Shown here: positions 1 through 11,419 of the stretch, piece after piece
How the letters are laid out: the number at the start of each line of letters is the position of its first letter
Numbering within the stretch: the stretch's first letter is position 1
NCBI GenBank assembly: GCA_034620365.1
Contig: JAQGEQ010000343.1
Location: 310,001 to 374,000 of the forward strand
Direction of reading: 5' to 3'
DNA: 64,000 nt
Source of the DNA: Pegea sp. RAD2-039
Lineage: Eukaryota > Chordata > Thaliacea > Salpida > Salpidae
Notes under the pieces: generated by a model
What the model saw: the letters and a program-made list of their open reading frames with translations, nothing else
Told to the model about the DNA's origin: nothing
Databases searched by the model: none
Program-made: the position numbers and the translations under genes

Positions 1-879
1 AAACTGTTATCAAAATATAATCTTATAAAAGAAATCTTATATCATTCTATATTCTAAAGTTAAAAGTATAGATTTTAATAAAGAAATAGAAAAATTAGTA
101 AGCATAAATGTTTATATAATTCCTTTTATTGTTCATGATTGTTAATTATAGAACAAATAAATAGAGATAAAATCACAAAAACAGTTTAAAATATAACTCA
201 TTAGACATAAATTATTTCCAAAAATCAATTTATTGAAGTGATAAACTACTACAAAGTAATATTTGATTTAAAGTTGTTGTTAAAAAGTTTATATACAAAT
301 ATTAATAAACAAATTTCTCAATAAACCTGTAAATGAAAGAAAACTGTTTCAACAAAAAAACAAAAAGTACAAAAAAAAAAATTATGAAAATTTTCAATGT
401 TTATTTAAAACATTTAATTATATAACAAGTTAAATAAGCAACAAAATATTTAATAAATAAGAATAAAATAATTTAATTAATCAAACTTACTTTAAAATTC
501 TTTAAAATTTCAAAATAGATTATTAAATAATTATTCCAAAAATATTTTTAATAATTTTATTAATATCTTAACTATTACAAACGATTTTTGATTAAGATAT
601 ACAATTTAAAACAAAAATTAAATTTTTTTGACGAATTTTATTTCAATAAAACTTTCAAAACAAATTTTATAATATTTTTTAATAAATAAATGAGGAAATA
701 AACTTCCACAAAACTTAACTTGTTAATAATTTTTCAAAGTAATGTAAAATAATGAAACTCAGACTAAAATGGGGGTTTTAAACTTTGGAAATATTTTGTT
801 TACTCCTAAAATGGTTTTTTTCGCTCGTACTTTTATTGTCATCTATAATAACATATAGGTTAGAGATTACTTTATTAAA
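1..879. other. AT-rich flank, no gene seen
   Basis: Very AT-rich sequence with frequent homopolymer runs and stops in all frames. I see no coding exon, RNA gene or repeat family member shared with the rest of the window. Confidence 0.6.
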
Positions 880-1100
880 AGATTGAAATATGATAGACAC
901 CAAAATGATTTCGTTGCTAAAAATAAAGTTAAAGAAGGAACGAATTTAGAAGAAATGGAAGAAGCTTTAAAAGGTTAGAAAATTCCATTACAAAACAAAT
1001 TAAGATAGATGTAGAAATCAATGAACAATTGTTTAAAATAAAGAAATCAATCAAAGAAGGTGAAAAAGTGGCAGGATAGATTAAAAAGAAGAACTAAAAA
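880..1100 (+). other. decayed coding-like stretch, unidentified
   Basis: One plus-strand frame from about 880 reads a charged, protein-like stretch of about 30 codons (it includes KVKEGTNLEEMEEALKG) before a TAG, and then several more stops interrupt it. Composition is less AT-skewed than the surroundings. It may be an exon relic of a small helical protein. I do not recognise the family, and no splice sites clearly bound it. Confidence 0.25.
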
Positions 1101-1104
1101 TGGA

Positions 1105-2060
1105 GTACTGAAAACACATTTTATAAGTTCTTTTATTATTATCTTTTTGAAAATTGAGATTTATAGCATTTGTTTCACGGATGAATAGGAATTATTCGTG
1201 CACAAAATTAATTATTTGCATTTTAATTTTGTGGTCATAACTAAAGTTTTGAGGTTTTTTTAAAATAAGTCACGTATTATAGTTATACCAATTATATAAA
1301 CTTATATAGTATAGAATAATTAATATTCTTAAATTGAATCAAAGTAAAAACTTGTCTCTGGCACGTTTTATTTTATAAGTCTTTAATAAATTGTATGAAC
1401 TGAACATCGACTTTTAATTTAGTAGAAGTATTTTCCCGAAATTTATGTTATATTTAATAAAAGTCGAATAATTTTAAAACACATTTTATAAATTCTTTTA
1501 ATATTTTTTATTTGAAAATTGATGATTGATAATCAATGATTCATTGTTCACAGATGAACAGGAATTATTCATGCACAAAATCAATCGTTAATACATTTGT
1601 GGTTACAATCGAAGTTTTTGTTCTTCATTGTTTTATAAGGATTAAAATCTCATTTCCTCCCAGCCTAAAATACACAATTTAATATATTCTTTATTTTTTA
1701 TATTTAGTTTCATGTCAGAATCACTCGCGTTATTCAAGCAGTAGTTGAACGGTTACAATATTGCCAACATTGCCATTTCTAAACTGTGAATTTTTCCTTT
1801 TTTTAATATTATTATAATTTTAATTTAAAACAGATTTCATAAACTCTTTTTAATGTTTTTTTTTCGAAAGTTGATATTAATAGAATTTGTTTAAACTTTC
1901 ACAGATGAATAGTAATCATTCGTGCACAAAATCAGTTGTTAACATATTAAACCTCTGTGGTTAGTTACAAACTAAAGTTTTTGTTCCTCATTCTTTCGTA
2001 ATGTTTAAATTTTCATTTTTTCCCAGACTAAGATATACAATTTAATATATTCTTTACATA
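1105..2060 (+). repeat. three diverged tandem copies of a ~370 bp unit
   Basis: Three blocks start near 1110, 1480 and 1828. Each has an 'ACA.ATTT.ATAA.TTCTTTT' start, then a segment with 'ATGAAYAGGAATTATTC.TGCACAAAAT', then 'GTGGTTA.AA.T.AAGTTTTTG'. The last two blocks also share an ending (CCCAG.CTAA.ATA.ACAATTTAATATATTCTTTA). The copies differ by substitutions and small indels, so the tandem array is old. The second and third are separated by a LINE 3' scrap. No coding potential is visible. Confidence 0.7.
1703..1806 (+). mobile_element. CR1-like LINE 3' scrap (end of ORF2 plus start of 3' UTR)
   Basis: Reads HVRIT then VIQAV, matching the C-terminus of the LINE at 40146-42845 (HVKIT..AVQEK). 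The following non-coding sequence, 'CCAACATTGCCATTTCTAAA' and the bases after it, matches that LINE's 3' UTR on the opposite strand (about 40293-40340). A short, dead insertion inside the 370 bp repeat array. Confidence 0.65.
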
Positions 2061-3091
2061 CTTGATAAAAGCAAAATTCACTGTAGACTTACTCGGAATC
2101 AGAAAATAAATAATATCTTTGAAAAAGTTAGAAACTAATGAAGTAAAATAAATTATACAGGATTTCCTTTGTAAAATTTGGAATAACATTTTAAAAATCA
2201 AAACTTAAAAATTTTTTATATTTAAGATAACTATAAAGAAATTGTGTTTGTTGAGAAAATAAAAAAATTGAATATTTATTTATTTGAAATATTTCAAGCC
2301 AAAAAACTCCAGAAGTACTGACTACTCTTTGTAAGATTAGACATTTTTTTAACTATTACAAAGCAGAATATTAAAAAAGAAAAAAGCTATTTTCACTATA
2401 AAAAGTGAATCTAGAACGAATATTTACAGTGATACAAATTCAGTTATATTCAGTTATATATTCAGTAAAATCCTTTCATCAATTGATTTAATTCAAGTTT
2501 GCAGTAATTAGAGACCAGCTCTAGATAATCAGTTGTTTAAGAAAATAAATTTATCAGAAGTTACCTAACACAAAAACCTACAAATCTGACAGCGTGTTTG
2601 AAATGTTTAGAAATTCTGATTACGAGTTAAAAACTTTATTTGTAGAACTATCAATGCTAGATGAAACCTAACTTAAAGCGTAGAAGAAATTGGTTGCGTG
2701 TATTTGGAACTTTAAAACATAAAAGTATTAAAGTAAAAATGATCAGTAAATTTCTTCAAAGTTTCATATAAGAAGTGCATCTAAAAGCAGCAGTTTAATA
2801 TTTTGTTTTAGAACTTTAATTTTGAAATTAGTTAGAATACTTTGAAGTAATTGTGAAGGTTATGAATATAAAAAATTTTTCATAAGACTTGTGAAATTAA
2901 TTTATAAAGAGTGCTTTCTAATAAATACAACGCTTCTGTTCTAACCACAACTTACTAATTAGATAAAAAAAGTTTCTTTTATTTCAATTTCTTTCGATTT
3001 TAGATAGTCTTATTGGTAGGACTAGATTTTAAACTTTATTTTGAAAGACTTCAACTAAAACATTTAAAAGATTTTGCAGGATTTAATAGAA
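2061..3091. other. upstream region of the Ly6-like gene, no gene seen
   Basis: AT-rich, with no supported exon. One plus-strand frame at about 2585-2670 stays open for 29 codons but has no start or splice context. Promoter and 5' UTR of the gene at 3092 presumably lie at the right end, but I cannot place a TATA box or start site with confidence. Confidence 0.4.
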
Positions 3092-4621
3092 ATGAAGTCT
3101 ATTGTAGTAGCTTTGGTAACGGTTTTGATTTATGCTGTGAATACTGCAGGTGAAAATGTTCGAATAATTTATTATTAATAATGTTTGAAAATTAATCTAT
3201 TTTTTATAATAAACGCAAAGTAGTATGCTTGAAAAGAGAACCTCTTACGAACATATATTCTCACAAATAGTATAATAATACTAATAATAGAAGTCTTTTC
3301 AATATTTATTAATATACATTCTGAATATTTCATAACGACTTCAAAGTAAATATTTCTTAAATTAGATGGAATCAAATGTGTTGGATATCAGGCTACGAAA
3401 TCAGAAGATAGAGAAAAAGTGGAAATATTTTTTAACGTCGAACTGGACTGTCCTAAATCCACATCTTGTTTCTTTATAGCATATAAATACCTTAATGGTA
3501 AGACAAAGAATATAGTCTCAAAAATTTTAAAATAAATGAACTTTAGCTGTAAGTTTACTATTTGATAACTTTTAAAAAGTATTTTAAAAATTTACTTATG
3601 AGTGAGTATAAGATTGGTAAACGTAATTTTTTATCTCAATTGCAGAAACAAATACAATCTATGTAGGAAAATGTGTATATGCACGCGATACTTTTTTCAG
3701 TGATTTCAGCGATCGGTCCTTTTGTGAAACAGAAGGCTTAGAAACTTGCGCACAAAAGATCTGTTCTGAAGATCTTTGTAATAAAATTCCAATAATTGAG
3801 CTAACAACAACTCAGCCACCAACAACTGAGCTACCAACAACTGAGCTACCAACAACTGAGCTACCAACAACTGAGCTACTAACAACTGAGCTACTAACAA
3901 CTCAGCTACCAACAACTGAGTCACCAACAACTCAGCCACCAACAACTCAGCCACCAACAACTCAGCCACCAACAACTGTGGTTGAAACAACAACTTATAC
4001 TTCAGCACCTTCAAGTATTACCTTCAATCTAATTGTTTAAAGACAAGTTAATTTCATTCTAATCTGTTTTTAAGAATGTCCACCTCTCAGTAAAGATAGT
4101 ACAGTTGACTTCAATTGTTCAAGATTTTATGATGATTCATCTAAATGTGGACGTCGCCGAGCATGGTTTTGTGATTTTTTTAGTTGGAGAGTTAATATTT
4201 TGGAAGTGTTTTTACAAGAATTTGCAGACAAAATGTAAATTTACAAACTTTTTTTCAAAATCTTAACTTTTTTATTTTATATAACAAAATTTTTAGTCCT
4301 GAAGATAGTGATTTTAAACTTCCTAAATGTGATAATGATGATGGCATCAGTTGTAAATCATCAGAAAAATGTTGTTACATCTCCTACAGTGGATGTCAAA
4401 TTTGTCATTGCATCGACCACGATTATATTGGTAATTGATGAGTATTATTTTTTGAAATAGTTTCTACTTATTATCAATTGTTTAATAAAAGTGTATTAAT
4501 GATTTTAGATCGAACATATGTACAAAATATTTGGAAGCGAGATCAGCAACTATGGAGGAAGCTATATAAGTTATACATCGAAGTTTATCGAGGAAAATCT
4601 GACTATTTTAATACTTGTTAA
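3092..4621 (+). CDS. secreted Ly6/ET-like cysteine-rich protein with Thr/Pro repeats
   Basis: Six coding exons, 3092-3149, 3366-3497, 3646-4014, 4075-4234, 4297-4430 and 4509-4621, join in phase with GT..AG introns to give 321 residues. Residues 1-20 form a signal peptide (MKSIVVALVTVLIYA). Residues about 25-110 form a domain with eight cysteines ending ICSEDLCNK, the CxxDxCN ending of three-finger Ly6/uPAR and ET-module proteins. Residues about 117-180 are a mucin-like Thr/Pro tract (PTTEL, PTTQP repeats), likely O-glycosylated. The C-terminal part, about residues 187-321, has 12 cysteines including a CC pair and is unfamiliar to me. There is no C-terminal hydrophobic GPI or membrane segment, so the product should be secreted. 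Function unknown. It lies outside the duplicated array and has one copy here. The start is the first ATG before the hydrophobic segment. Confidence 0.8.
3797..3985 (+). repeat. 15-bp coding minisatellite (PTTEL/PTTQP)
   Basis: About 12 tandem 15-bp units of the type CCAACAACTGAGCTA lie inside exon 3 of the Ly6-like gene. Each unit codes five residues, so array-length changes keep the frame. Variants (CTA/TCA/CCA, GAG/CAG) divide the array into blocks. The open reverse-strand frame over it is a shadow of the repeat. Confidence 0.85.
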
Positions 4622-5579
4622 ACAAGCGAAATCTTCCACAATATATTACTCACAGTAGTTATTTACTAACAAATGTAAATATATCAAAACCTTATACTTG
4701 GTAAAAGTGCTAACTGTTGTAACTTGTACATTATAATTTAAAAATAATTGATTAAATTCAGAAAAACATTACTGTAGTAATTTAAAGTAAATTAGCAGAA
4801 ATAACATACTTTTTAGAAAGAAAACTATACATTAAAAATTAAAACTAAAATCCACTAATAGAGAAATGTTTTGTTGGTATTTTTTGTTCCGCAAAAGTAC
4901 AAGTTTTTACTAAATTTTTTTCTTCATTTTATATGTTTTATTCAATGCATGGTTTCAGAAGACAAACTATTCAGCTGTTATAGAAGACTATAAAAAACTG
5001 TAAAAAACTGTTGAAGGATGTTGTAAAATTCTTTAGTTAATGTTGAAAAAAGAAGTTTATTGAAGCATAAGTGAATAAAAGTAAATAAAAAAAATATCAA
5101 AATAATCGAAAAATGAAGCTGGCAGCATTATGCATCACTTGTTAAGAAAATTGTCTAAATGTTATCTATTTCAAAAAATACTAAATTTGTATATCTTGAA
5201 AGATTTGTGAATTTGGTGTGAAGCAACTGAACTAGTTTCGAATAAATAATTTTTTTATAAGGATGCATCTATATTACTTTTTCAAATTAAATTAAAGTCA
5301 ATATTAGTATTAAACAAAACTGATTTAACAATTTTTTATAAGAATATTATTACATAAGGATTTTAAGTCAGATTTAGACTTTCTTAAAACAGTTTATAGA
5401 TTATTCAACAGTAATGTAGTTTCTAGAAAAATATTTGGGCAGAACATTATTTGCTCATTTGACAAAGTTTAAATATGACTTTTAATACCTGAAACACTGA
5501 ATTAAACCCTGCTAAAGGCTTCTAAATTAAATAAAGGTAAATAGTTTCAGCTTTTTTATCTATTAGCTTAATATAAGAG
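4622..5579. other. intergenic, no gene seen
   Basis: AT-rich spacer between the Ly6-like gene and the first unit of the duplicated array. No coding exon, RNA or recognised repeat found. Confidence 0.5.
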
Positions 5580-5714
5580 GTAATCGCAGAAAGTATGAAC
5601 CGTAGATTAGTTACCGCAAAGGTTTCTGAAGATTGGGCGCTGTTAGTTCATTCTGCTTCCTGACAGTTGAGTTTTTCGTTCTTATTTGCCGGTTTTGTTA
5701 ACAGAAAATTTTTG
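5580..5714 (+). promoter_or_regulatory. conserved unit-start block, possible 5' non-coding exon of HD-ZF A
   Basis: A less AT-rich block (contains GGTTTCTGAAGATTGGGCGC) is conserved at 33907-34044 ahead of HD-ZF copy D. In both places it ends in a perfect donor, TTTTT|GTAAGT. All four HD-ZF copies keep an acceptor (TATAAACAG) about 20 bp before the ATG. I infer that this block is the transcription start or first non-coding exon of copies A and D, with a ~2.4 kb intron. Copies B and C have different upstream sequence and lack it. Confidence 0.4.
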
Positions 5715-5865
5715 TAAGTTTTTTATTTAAACATGCTTTCATAATAATATTAAAATTATTAATTTGAAGTGATTAATTCATTTTTTTAAATCTTTTAGTT
5801 TCTACAATTATACTTGGGATTTTTAATCATTAGATGATAACAATAATAATAAGTAATTTGTTAAA

Positions 5866-5925
5866 ATTTATTTTATTCAAATGTACAATTTTTATTTTAT
5901 TCAAATGTACAATTATATTGTAACT
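5866..5925 (+). repeat. short VNTR, about two units of TTTATTTTATTCAAATGTACAA
   Basis: About two copies of a ~23 bp unit. The same unit makes longer arrays at 17756-17895 and 28196-28340, and a pair at 34199-34250. Confidence 0.75.
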
Positions 5926-6226
5926 ACATTTATTGCAGGAAAACTTTTTTCTTCTTATTTTTGTATTTCCTTTTTATATGAGACTTTAAAATTCTTTCAT
6001 TTCTAAAAATTTCTTTAAAAATTGGCAGTGATAAAGATAATTAAAGTTAGAGAATTTAATAGTATTCAAAAAGTTTTACGTTTTTTTACTTTTTTTGGTA
6101 TTTTATTCATTAGATGATAACCATAATAATAAGTAATTTGTTAAAATTTATTTTTTTATAAACTAAAATTTGCATTTAATATTATTTATTACTAAAGTTG
6201 TTCTTAATTAATTTATTTATTTCAAT

Positions 6227-6292
6227 AAATACGAAGGAGGGTACCTGAAAAGAGCTAAGACCATTCTCACAAATATATAACTGGTGTCATTT
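6227..6292 (-). mobile_element. CR1-like LINE 3' end fragment
   Basis: Reverse complement of the 3' terminal signature seen elsewhere: TTTGTGAGAATG, then a GC-rich stem (CTTTTCAGGTACCCTCCTTC here), then TTTATTGAAATAAATAAA. 5'-truncated. The same insertion is present at 34548-34612 in unit D, so it predates that duplication. Confidence 0.7.
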
Positions 6293-7974
6293 GAAAATGG
6301 TTGGATATTCAGTTGAATAACTGCATATATTGCAGAAAAACTTTTTCTTATTATTTTTGTGTTTTCTTTTTATATAAGACTTCAAAACTCTTTCATTATC
6401 AAAAATTTCCTCACAAAACTGGCAGTGATGAAGATAATTAAAGTTAAAGATTAAACAGTATTCAAATATTTATAATCTTTTTACAGTTTCTGGTATTTTT
6501 TACTTTTTTAGGTGTATTTTCACAGTTTCAGGTATCTTAAACTGTTTCAAATGTTACAAACTCCTTAAAGAAAAATGCCAATGCAACTATTACTTGTGGT
6601 TTATGCTTAGATATCTTCAATGATAAGATATTATCATCTATCTTTCATAAAACTTATTTGTTCAGTTGGTTTGCAGTTACATTATGACCAGTAGGTGGTG
6701 CAGCCAGAAGTTTGACATTTTGTCATTACCAGGTGACTTCAATTTCTGTGTCTTTTTCAGCCCCTGAAAAACTTTTACAACTGATATTAGATTCCACTGA
6801 TACTTGGTTATGTGTTTCATATCCTCAGCTTCTGTAGAAATCCATTCTTGTTACTAGTTTCTTTATACTTTTGTTTAGTTGGTTTAGATTGAAATTTTTA
6901 GAGTTTTTATTAAATAATTGTTCCACAGGTTGTTGAAGTGAAAGTTGACAAGCCATTGAGAAGTAAATATTGATGCATGAGAAAGTTGTTAAAGATGTAT
7001 ATTTGCAAAATCAAGTTTATAGTAGATACTTTTGACTATAAGAGGAACAGATCTGATCATTTTTCTACTTTCTTTAAATGTATCATTTATTCTTAATGTT
7101 TTATTCACTTAATTATTATGTCAAGGATATGGTGTTGACGTTTATAGTGTATTCAGAGTTGTTTGTAATATATTTAAAACGAATAACAGTAGAATATTTT
7201 ACCGCATATGTTAATATCTTATCAAACCAGGTTTGACCTCTTTGATGACTTTGGTTATTTGCAACTTTTGTAGTTTAATAGAGCTCTCTATTAGAATAGT
7301 TTTAATTTATTCAAATGTATAATTGTTTTATTTTCAATTTGTCACTAATTTCGTTGGTGTTATTGAATCCATACGTCTAAAAATTCTTTTTTTTTTGTAG
7401 ATAATAATTATTTTATATCTGATTAAATTGATAGAACAAATTTTTTAAACTCCAAGTGCAGTTTATATACCAATAAATGGCATCATTTGAGAAAAACTTT
7501 TACTACTTAGACAGAGGAATGTAAGTTAAATTGAAGAGAGAAGAAAAATTGGCTACGTTATTTACCGTTGGTATAGTTCTCAATTTATTTTATAAAAAAT
7601 TTCCTTTTAAGATTTATTTTGAATATTTAAAGTTTTAAGAGTTTGTTTTATTCGAATTCTACTGAATTATTTTGCTTAAATCTTACATAATACCACCAAA
7701 CTTTATTTGTTAAATTTTAAAAGTTAAGTTACCAGATTATTTTAGTTTGCTTTCTTAATCATTAAAAAACAGTCGTACACGATGTTTATTAATAAAAAAT
7801 ATTTTAGCTTTTTATAACAAATGTTTATTTCAGTGACTTTTATTTTCAATGTTTTTTTAGCTCAATTTTAAAATAATTCATTCTATTTTGAAGTTTGTTT
7901 ATAGATATTTTTATGCATTTTTATATTTAGATGTACATTAATAAACTGAAATATAAATTAAATAATTTAAATTG

Positions 7975-8105
7975 TTTTATATTTATGCTTTTTCGTTTAC
8001 ACGTCAAATAGATCTAATTTGTGAGAATGTGTGTTAGCGAGAGGTGCTCTCTTTAGGCACCCTCCTTCACATTTATTGTAATAAATAAATAAATAAATAA
8101 ATATA
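7975..8105 (+). mobile_element. CR1-like LINE 3' end, recent 5'-truncated insertion
   Basis: About 115 bp here are essentially identical to the reverse complement of 40146-40262, the 3' UTR end of the near-intact LINE. They include ACACGTCAAATAGATC, the hairpin GAGAGGTGCTCTCTTTAGGC and a perfect (AATA)n tail. Units B, C and D lack it at the matching place, so it inserted into unit A after duplication. It lies just upstream of the HD-ZF A start exon. Confidence 0.85.
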
Positions 8106-8191
8106 AGTTATATAAAAAGCTTCTTTTTCAATTAAACTTGAGTTAAGTTTATTAATATTTATTTTATAAACAGACTTAGTAATTGATAATA

Positions 8192-10730
8192 ATGGAAATT
8201 CATCAAGTTATTACTGCTGATTTGTGGTTAGAAGAGAATAATTTTGCTGTAGATGATCAAACCCCTGCAGATAATTATATTTTTCCCACTATTGAGTTGG
8301 AATTTTTAAATTATTTTTGTGCTTTCCCATATCCATCAGAAGAACAACTAATTAAACTCTCAGAAAAATCTGGCTATTCATATAAATTGATTCAGCGTTG
8401 GTTTAACATTAAAAGGCTTCAGAATAACATAAGTTGGAGTCCTTCAGAAATACATTATGCAAAGTGTAAAATCATTAAATATTATGAAAAAAAAACACAA
8501 AATAATGGAAATAGTTTAAGGAAAGTGGCTTCAAATGGTGATAATAACATCTCTGAGATTCCATCTAAGGAACCTGGTGCTTCTACAAGTCAAGGAGAAG
8601 ACCTGAACACTGTGTCTTCATCTGAAAACTTTGTAAGTATCATTATTTTGCTTATATATATTTATTGTCAATATGTTAGTTGTTTCTACATATAAAAATA
8701 TTAATTTGATAGATGGTTTTAGTATTATTTCTATGAATTTCTTTTTAATCTTTTATAAATAAATAATCTCGATTGTATAATTTTACTGGGATTCTTTTTT
8801 GCTTACTAGCTTTTTAAGACAGAACCAATAGAAAATCAAATATATTATCAACCTAAACAAAAAGAAGATTTTAATTCTTCTAGAATATTGGTTGAAGAAG
8901 GTAAATTTCAATTTTAAATGATCTTATGATGTTATAATATATGATTTTATTGTTTGTTTATGTTTTTGGTGTTTGGTTTTATAACTAAGTTATTTTAATA
9001 TTGGAAGTTTAATATAATGAACTGAGAAAACCTTTGAAGTAATATTGTTGAAGTGTTTAATAAATCTTTTATAAAACTGGTTTTTGATAATTTTAATCTT
9101 TTAATAATCTAATGACTGTTAATATTATTGCCTGACCAAGAAATTGTGATAAAAGTTTATATTCAACAAAATATTTAAACTTAAACAACAAATTTGTTTT
9201 AAAAGGATCAAAATCTGATAGTGAAGGTTGTAGTGGATGTAAGAGTTGTTTCAATCAACCAGAGAATAAAAGAAGAAAGTTGGAAAGTAAAACTGTTCTA
9301 AACTAAAGTTGTAATGTTTTTAGTGTTATAAGTAATCACAAATAAGAAAATATTTATGACCAATAGTAACCCATTTACATTATAGATAATATATTATTAT
9401 TAAATAATAGTTATCTGTTTTGATAAGGAATAGCATTAAAACCCTTAACGTGACCAATAGAACTTGCACTGGAGGTTTTTTAATTAGTCTTATTGTTACA
9501 GAATGTCCTAAAGCCATCCAACAACAACCGGATGATGTTGTTGATGAAGATTCAGTTAAAGATGTAGTTGAAAGTAATGATTATGAAAATTTTGATGGAA
9601 ATGTTCTTGAGGATGAAGACCTAAATGACGTTAATGATTGCAATTTTGAAGATGGAAATAAAGATCACATTGAGAATACTCTGGATGGTTGTGAAGATGA
9701 AGATCAAATGAAGAACGCTCTTGATGATGGTGATAAAGATGACAATGAGGATACTGCAGATGATAATGAAGAAATGCTTGAAAATGTTCTTGATAATAAA
9801 CATGAAGATTTAGAAGATGCCCCGATAGATGAAAACAAAAGTTAGAAGATATTTATTTAGTAAAATAATACTAAATTATTTATGAATTACTTTAACTGAA
9901 AAATCGAATAAGTTAACTAATGTAATTAGTCACAAAGACAATCTTATGAATAACTACAAGTAACTTTTTACAGCTAAAAGTCCTCAGAAAGAAATCAAGA
10001 ATCTGAAAAGGAATCCTGAATTACTCAAAAGAAGTAAATTAAACTTTTCCATTTATTTGTAATAAAATATATCTTAGTAATGTTTCTAGTACTAGAATAA
10101 AATTAATTTTTGTAATAAAACAATTATTGTGCAGCTGATCTTTATCACTGCGAGTTTTGTGAAGACATTTTTGCTGATAAGAAAGTTTTTGAATTTCATC
10201 TTAAAAGAAGACATCCATCTAAAAAAAAGTATCGATGCAATCTCTGTGACTTTTCTGCGAATTTTGAATGCCATCTCAAACAACACCAAGTAACCCACAA
10301 TAAAATGAAAAATTTTGTTTGTCGCTTGTGTGGAAAAAGCTTTGGAACAAAAGGCCATCTCAACCGACATAATGAGTCAGTTCACTTAAAGGTGACGTAT
10401 CAATGCGAGCTTTGCGAAAAATCTTTTAGTCGGAACTCTAACAAGCAACAACATATCCGTAATACTCACCAGAAGCAAAAAGCTTATGTTTGTAATCAAT
10501 GTGGAAAGACATTTGGGCAATCATGTCATCTCACAGAACACAAACGAATCCACACAGGCGAGAAGTTGTTTCATTGTAAGATTTGCTCAAAATCATTTAC
10601 GAATTCATCTACTTTGAAGCAACACGAGATCAGCATCCACACCAGAAACTTTCCACATAACTGCAGTGTTTGTAAAAAAGGGTTTATGTGTCCTTCTCGT
10701 TTAAACAAACATATGAGAAGTCACAATTGA
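8192..10730 (+). CDS. homeodomain plus seven C2H2 zinc-finger protein (HD-ZF copy A)
   Basis: Six exons, 8192-8632, 8810-8900, 9206-9286, 9502-9840, 9974-10033 and 10135-10730, join in phase (0,1,1,1,1) to 535 residues. The ATG follows a conserved acceptor (TATAAACAG), so an upstream non-coding exon is likely. Residues about 22-81 are homeodomain-like: a YPSEEQLIKLSEKSGYS helix 1-2 region and a recognition helix KLIQRWFNIKRLQ. The usual WFxN reads WFNI, so the near-invariant Asn51 is missing. Exon 4 is a strongly acidic Asp/Glu/Asn tract (residues about 205-317). The last exon carries seven C2H2 fingers in a row with one TGEK linker (between fingers 5 and 6), ending HMRSHN. Expected to be a nuclear, sequence-specific DNA-binding protein bound mainly through the fingers. 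The AATAAA-type signal near 10796 may end the mRNA. First of four copies. Confidence 0.85.
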
Positions 10731-11159
10731 GTTTATGAAACTTTCATTTGTTTGATTTTTTGTTTATTTGTAAAAATTGTTTATTTTGTTGTTTTAATAA
10801 AAGTTTCATTTATTCGATTTGTTGTGATGTTAATTTGAGTCTTTAAAAAGTTTTTAGTTGAAAGAATTGTCATTAATAAAATCGAATGATCAATAAACAA
10901 ACAGTTTTAAATACTTAGATTAATTTTTAGTTGAATCAATTAGTTACTAGCTAAACTGTCCTTTTAAGAAATTTACTTTTATCGCAACTTTCTAAAGTCT
11001 GTTTAATGATCTTTATTATTGTCTTGCTAGACATCCTATCTGATGTTATCTTGGAACCCCAATTAGAAATATTTTGGAATTTTTATTTAAACTTGACAAA
11101 AGTTCATTTTTGAACTTTCTTTAAAGTGTTTAAGCTAAAAGAGCTGTCTATAGACTCAA

Positions 11160-11240
11160 ATATCAGTAGATGATGTTAGTTTGTTTGTATATGCAGATGA
11201 TATTCAGCTAATAGTTAGTTTGTATATTGAAATGATGATG
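11160..11240 (+). mobile_element. reverse-transcriptase scrap with YADD box
   Basis: Plus-strand reading VDDVSLFVYADDIQLIV matches the RT catalytic motif region of the LINE at 40146-42845 (VDNVSVFVYADDIKLL). Neighbouring sequence is too decayed to extend it. Copies at 21606 and 39311. Confidence 0.7.
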
Positions 11241-11419
11241 ACTCTTTATATAAAGCTTATCATCAGAATATCATTATCGGTATAATTAATACCTTTGGAA
11301 AGTCAACAGAATTAAGGCTTTGAGAGCACATTTGATTAAAAAACTTACTGTCATCATCTTTATCAGTCTCAAAGACATTAAAGATAATAACATTGTTTTC
11401 TCAGTTCTTACAGTCTAAA

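Noticed and set aside
3706..4014. Minus-strand open frame of LLVAE/LLVAQ repeats
   Set aside because: Exact reverse shadow of the Thr/Pro-coding minisatellite in exon 3 of the Ly6-like gene.
9621..9803. Minus-strand hydrophobic frames opposite the acidic exon (also 20061 and 37766)
   Set aside because: Reverse of GAT/GAA-rich codons reads as Ile/Phe. The plus-strand exon has splice sites and phase, these do not.
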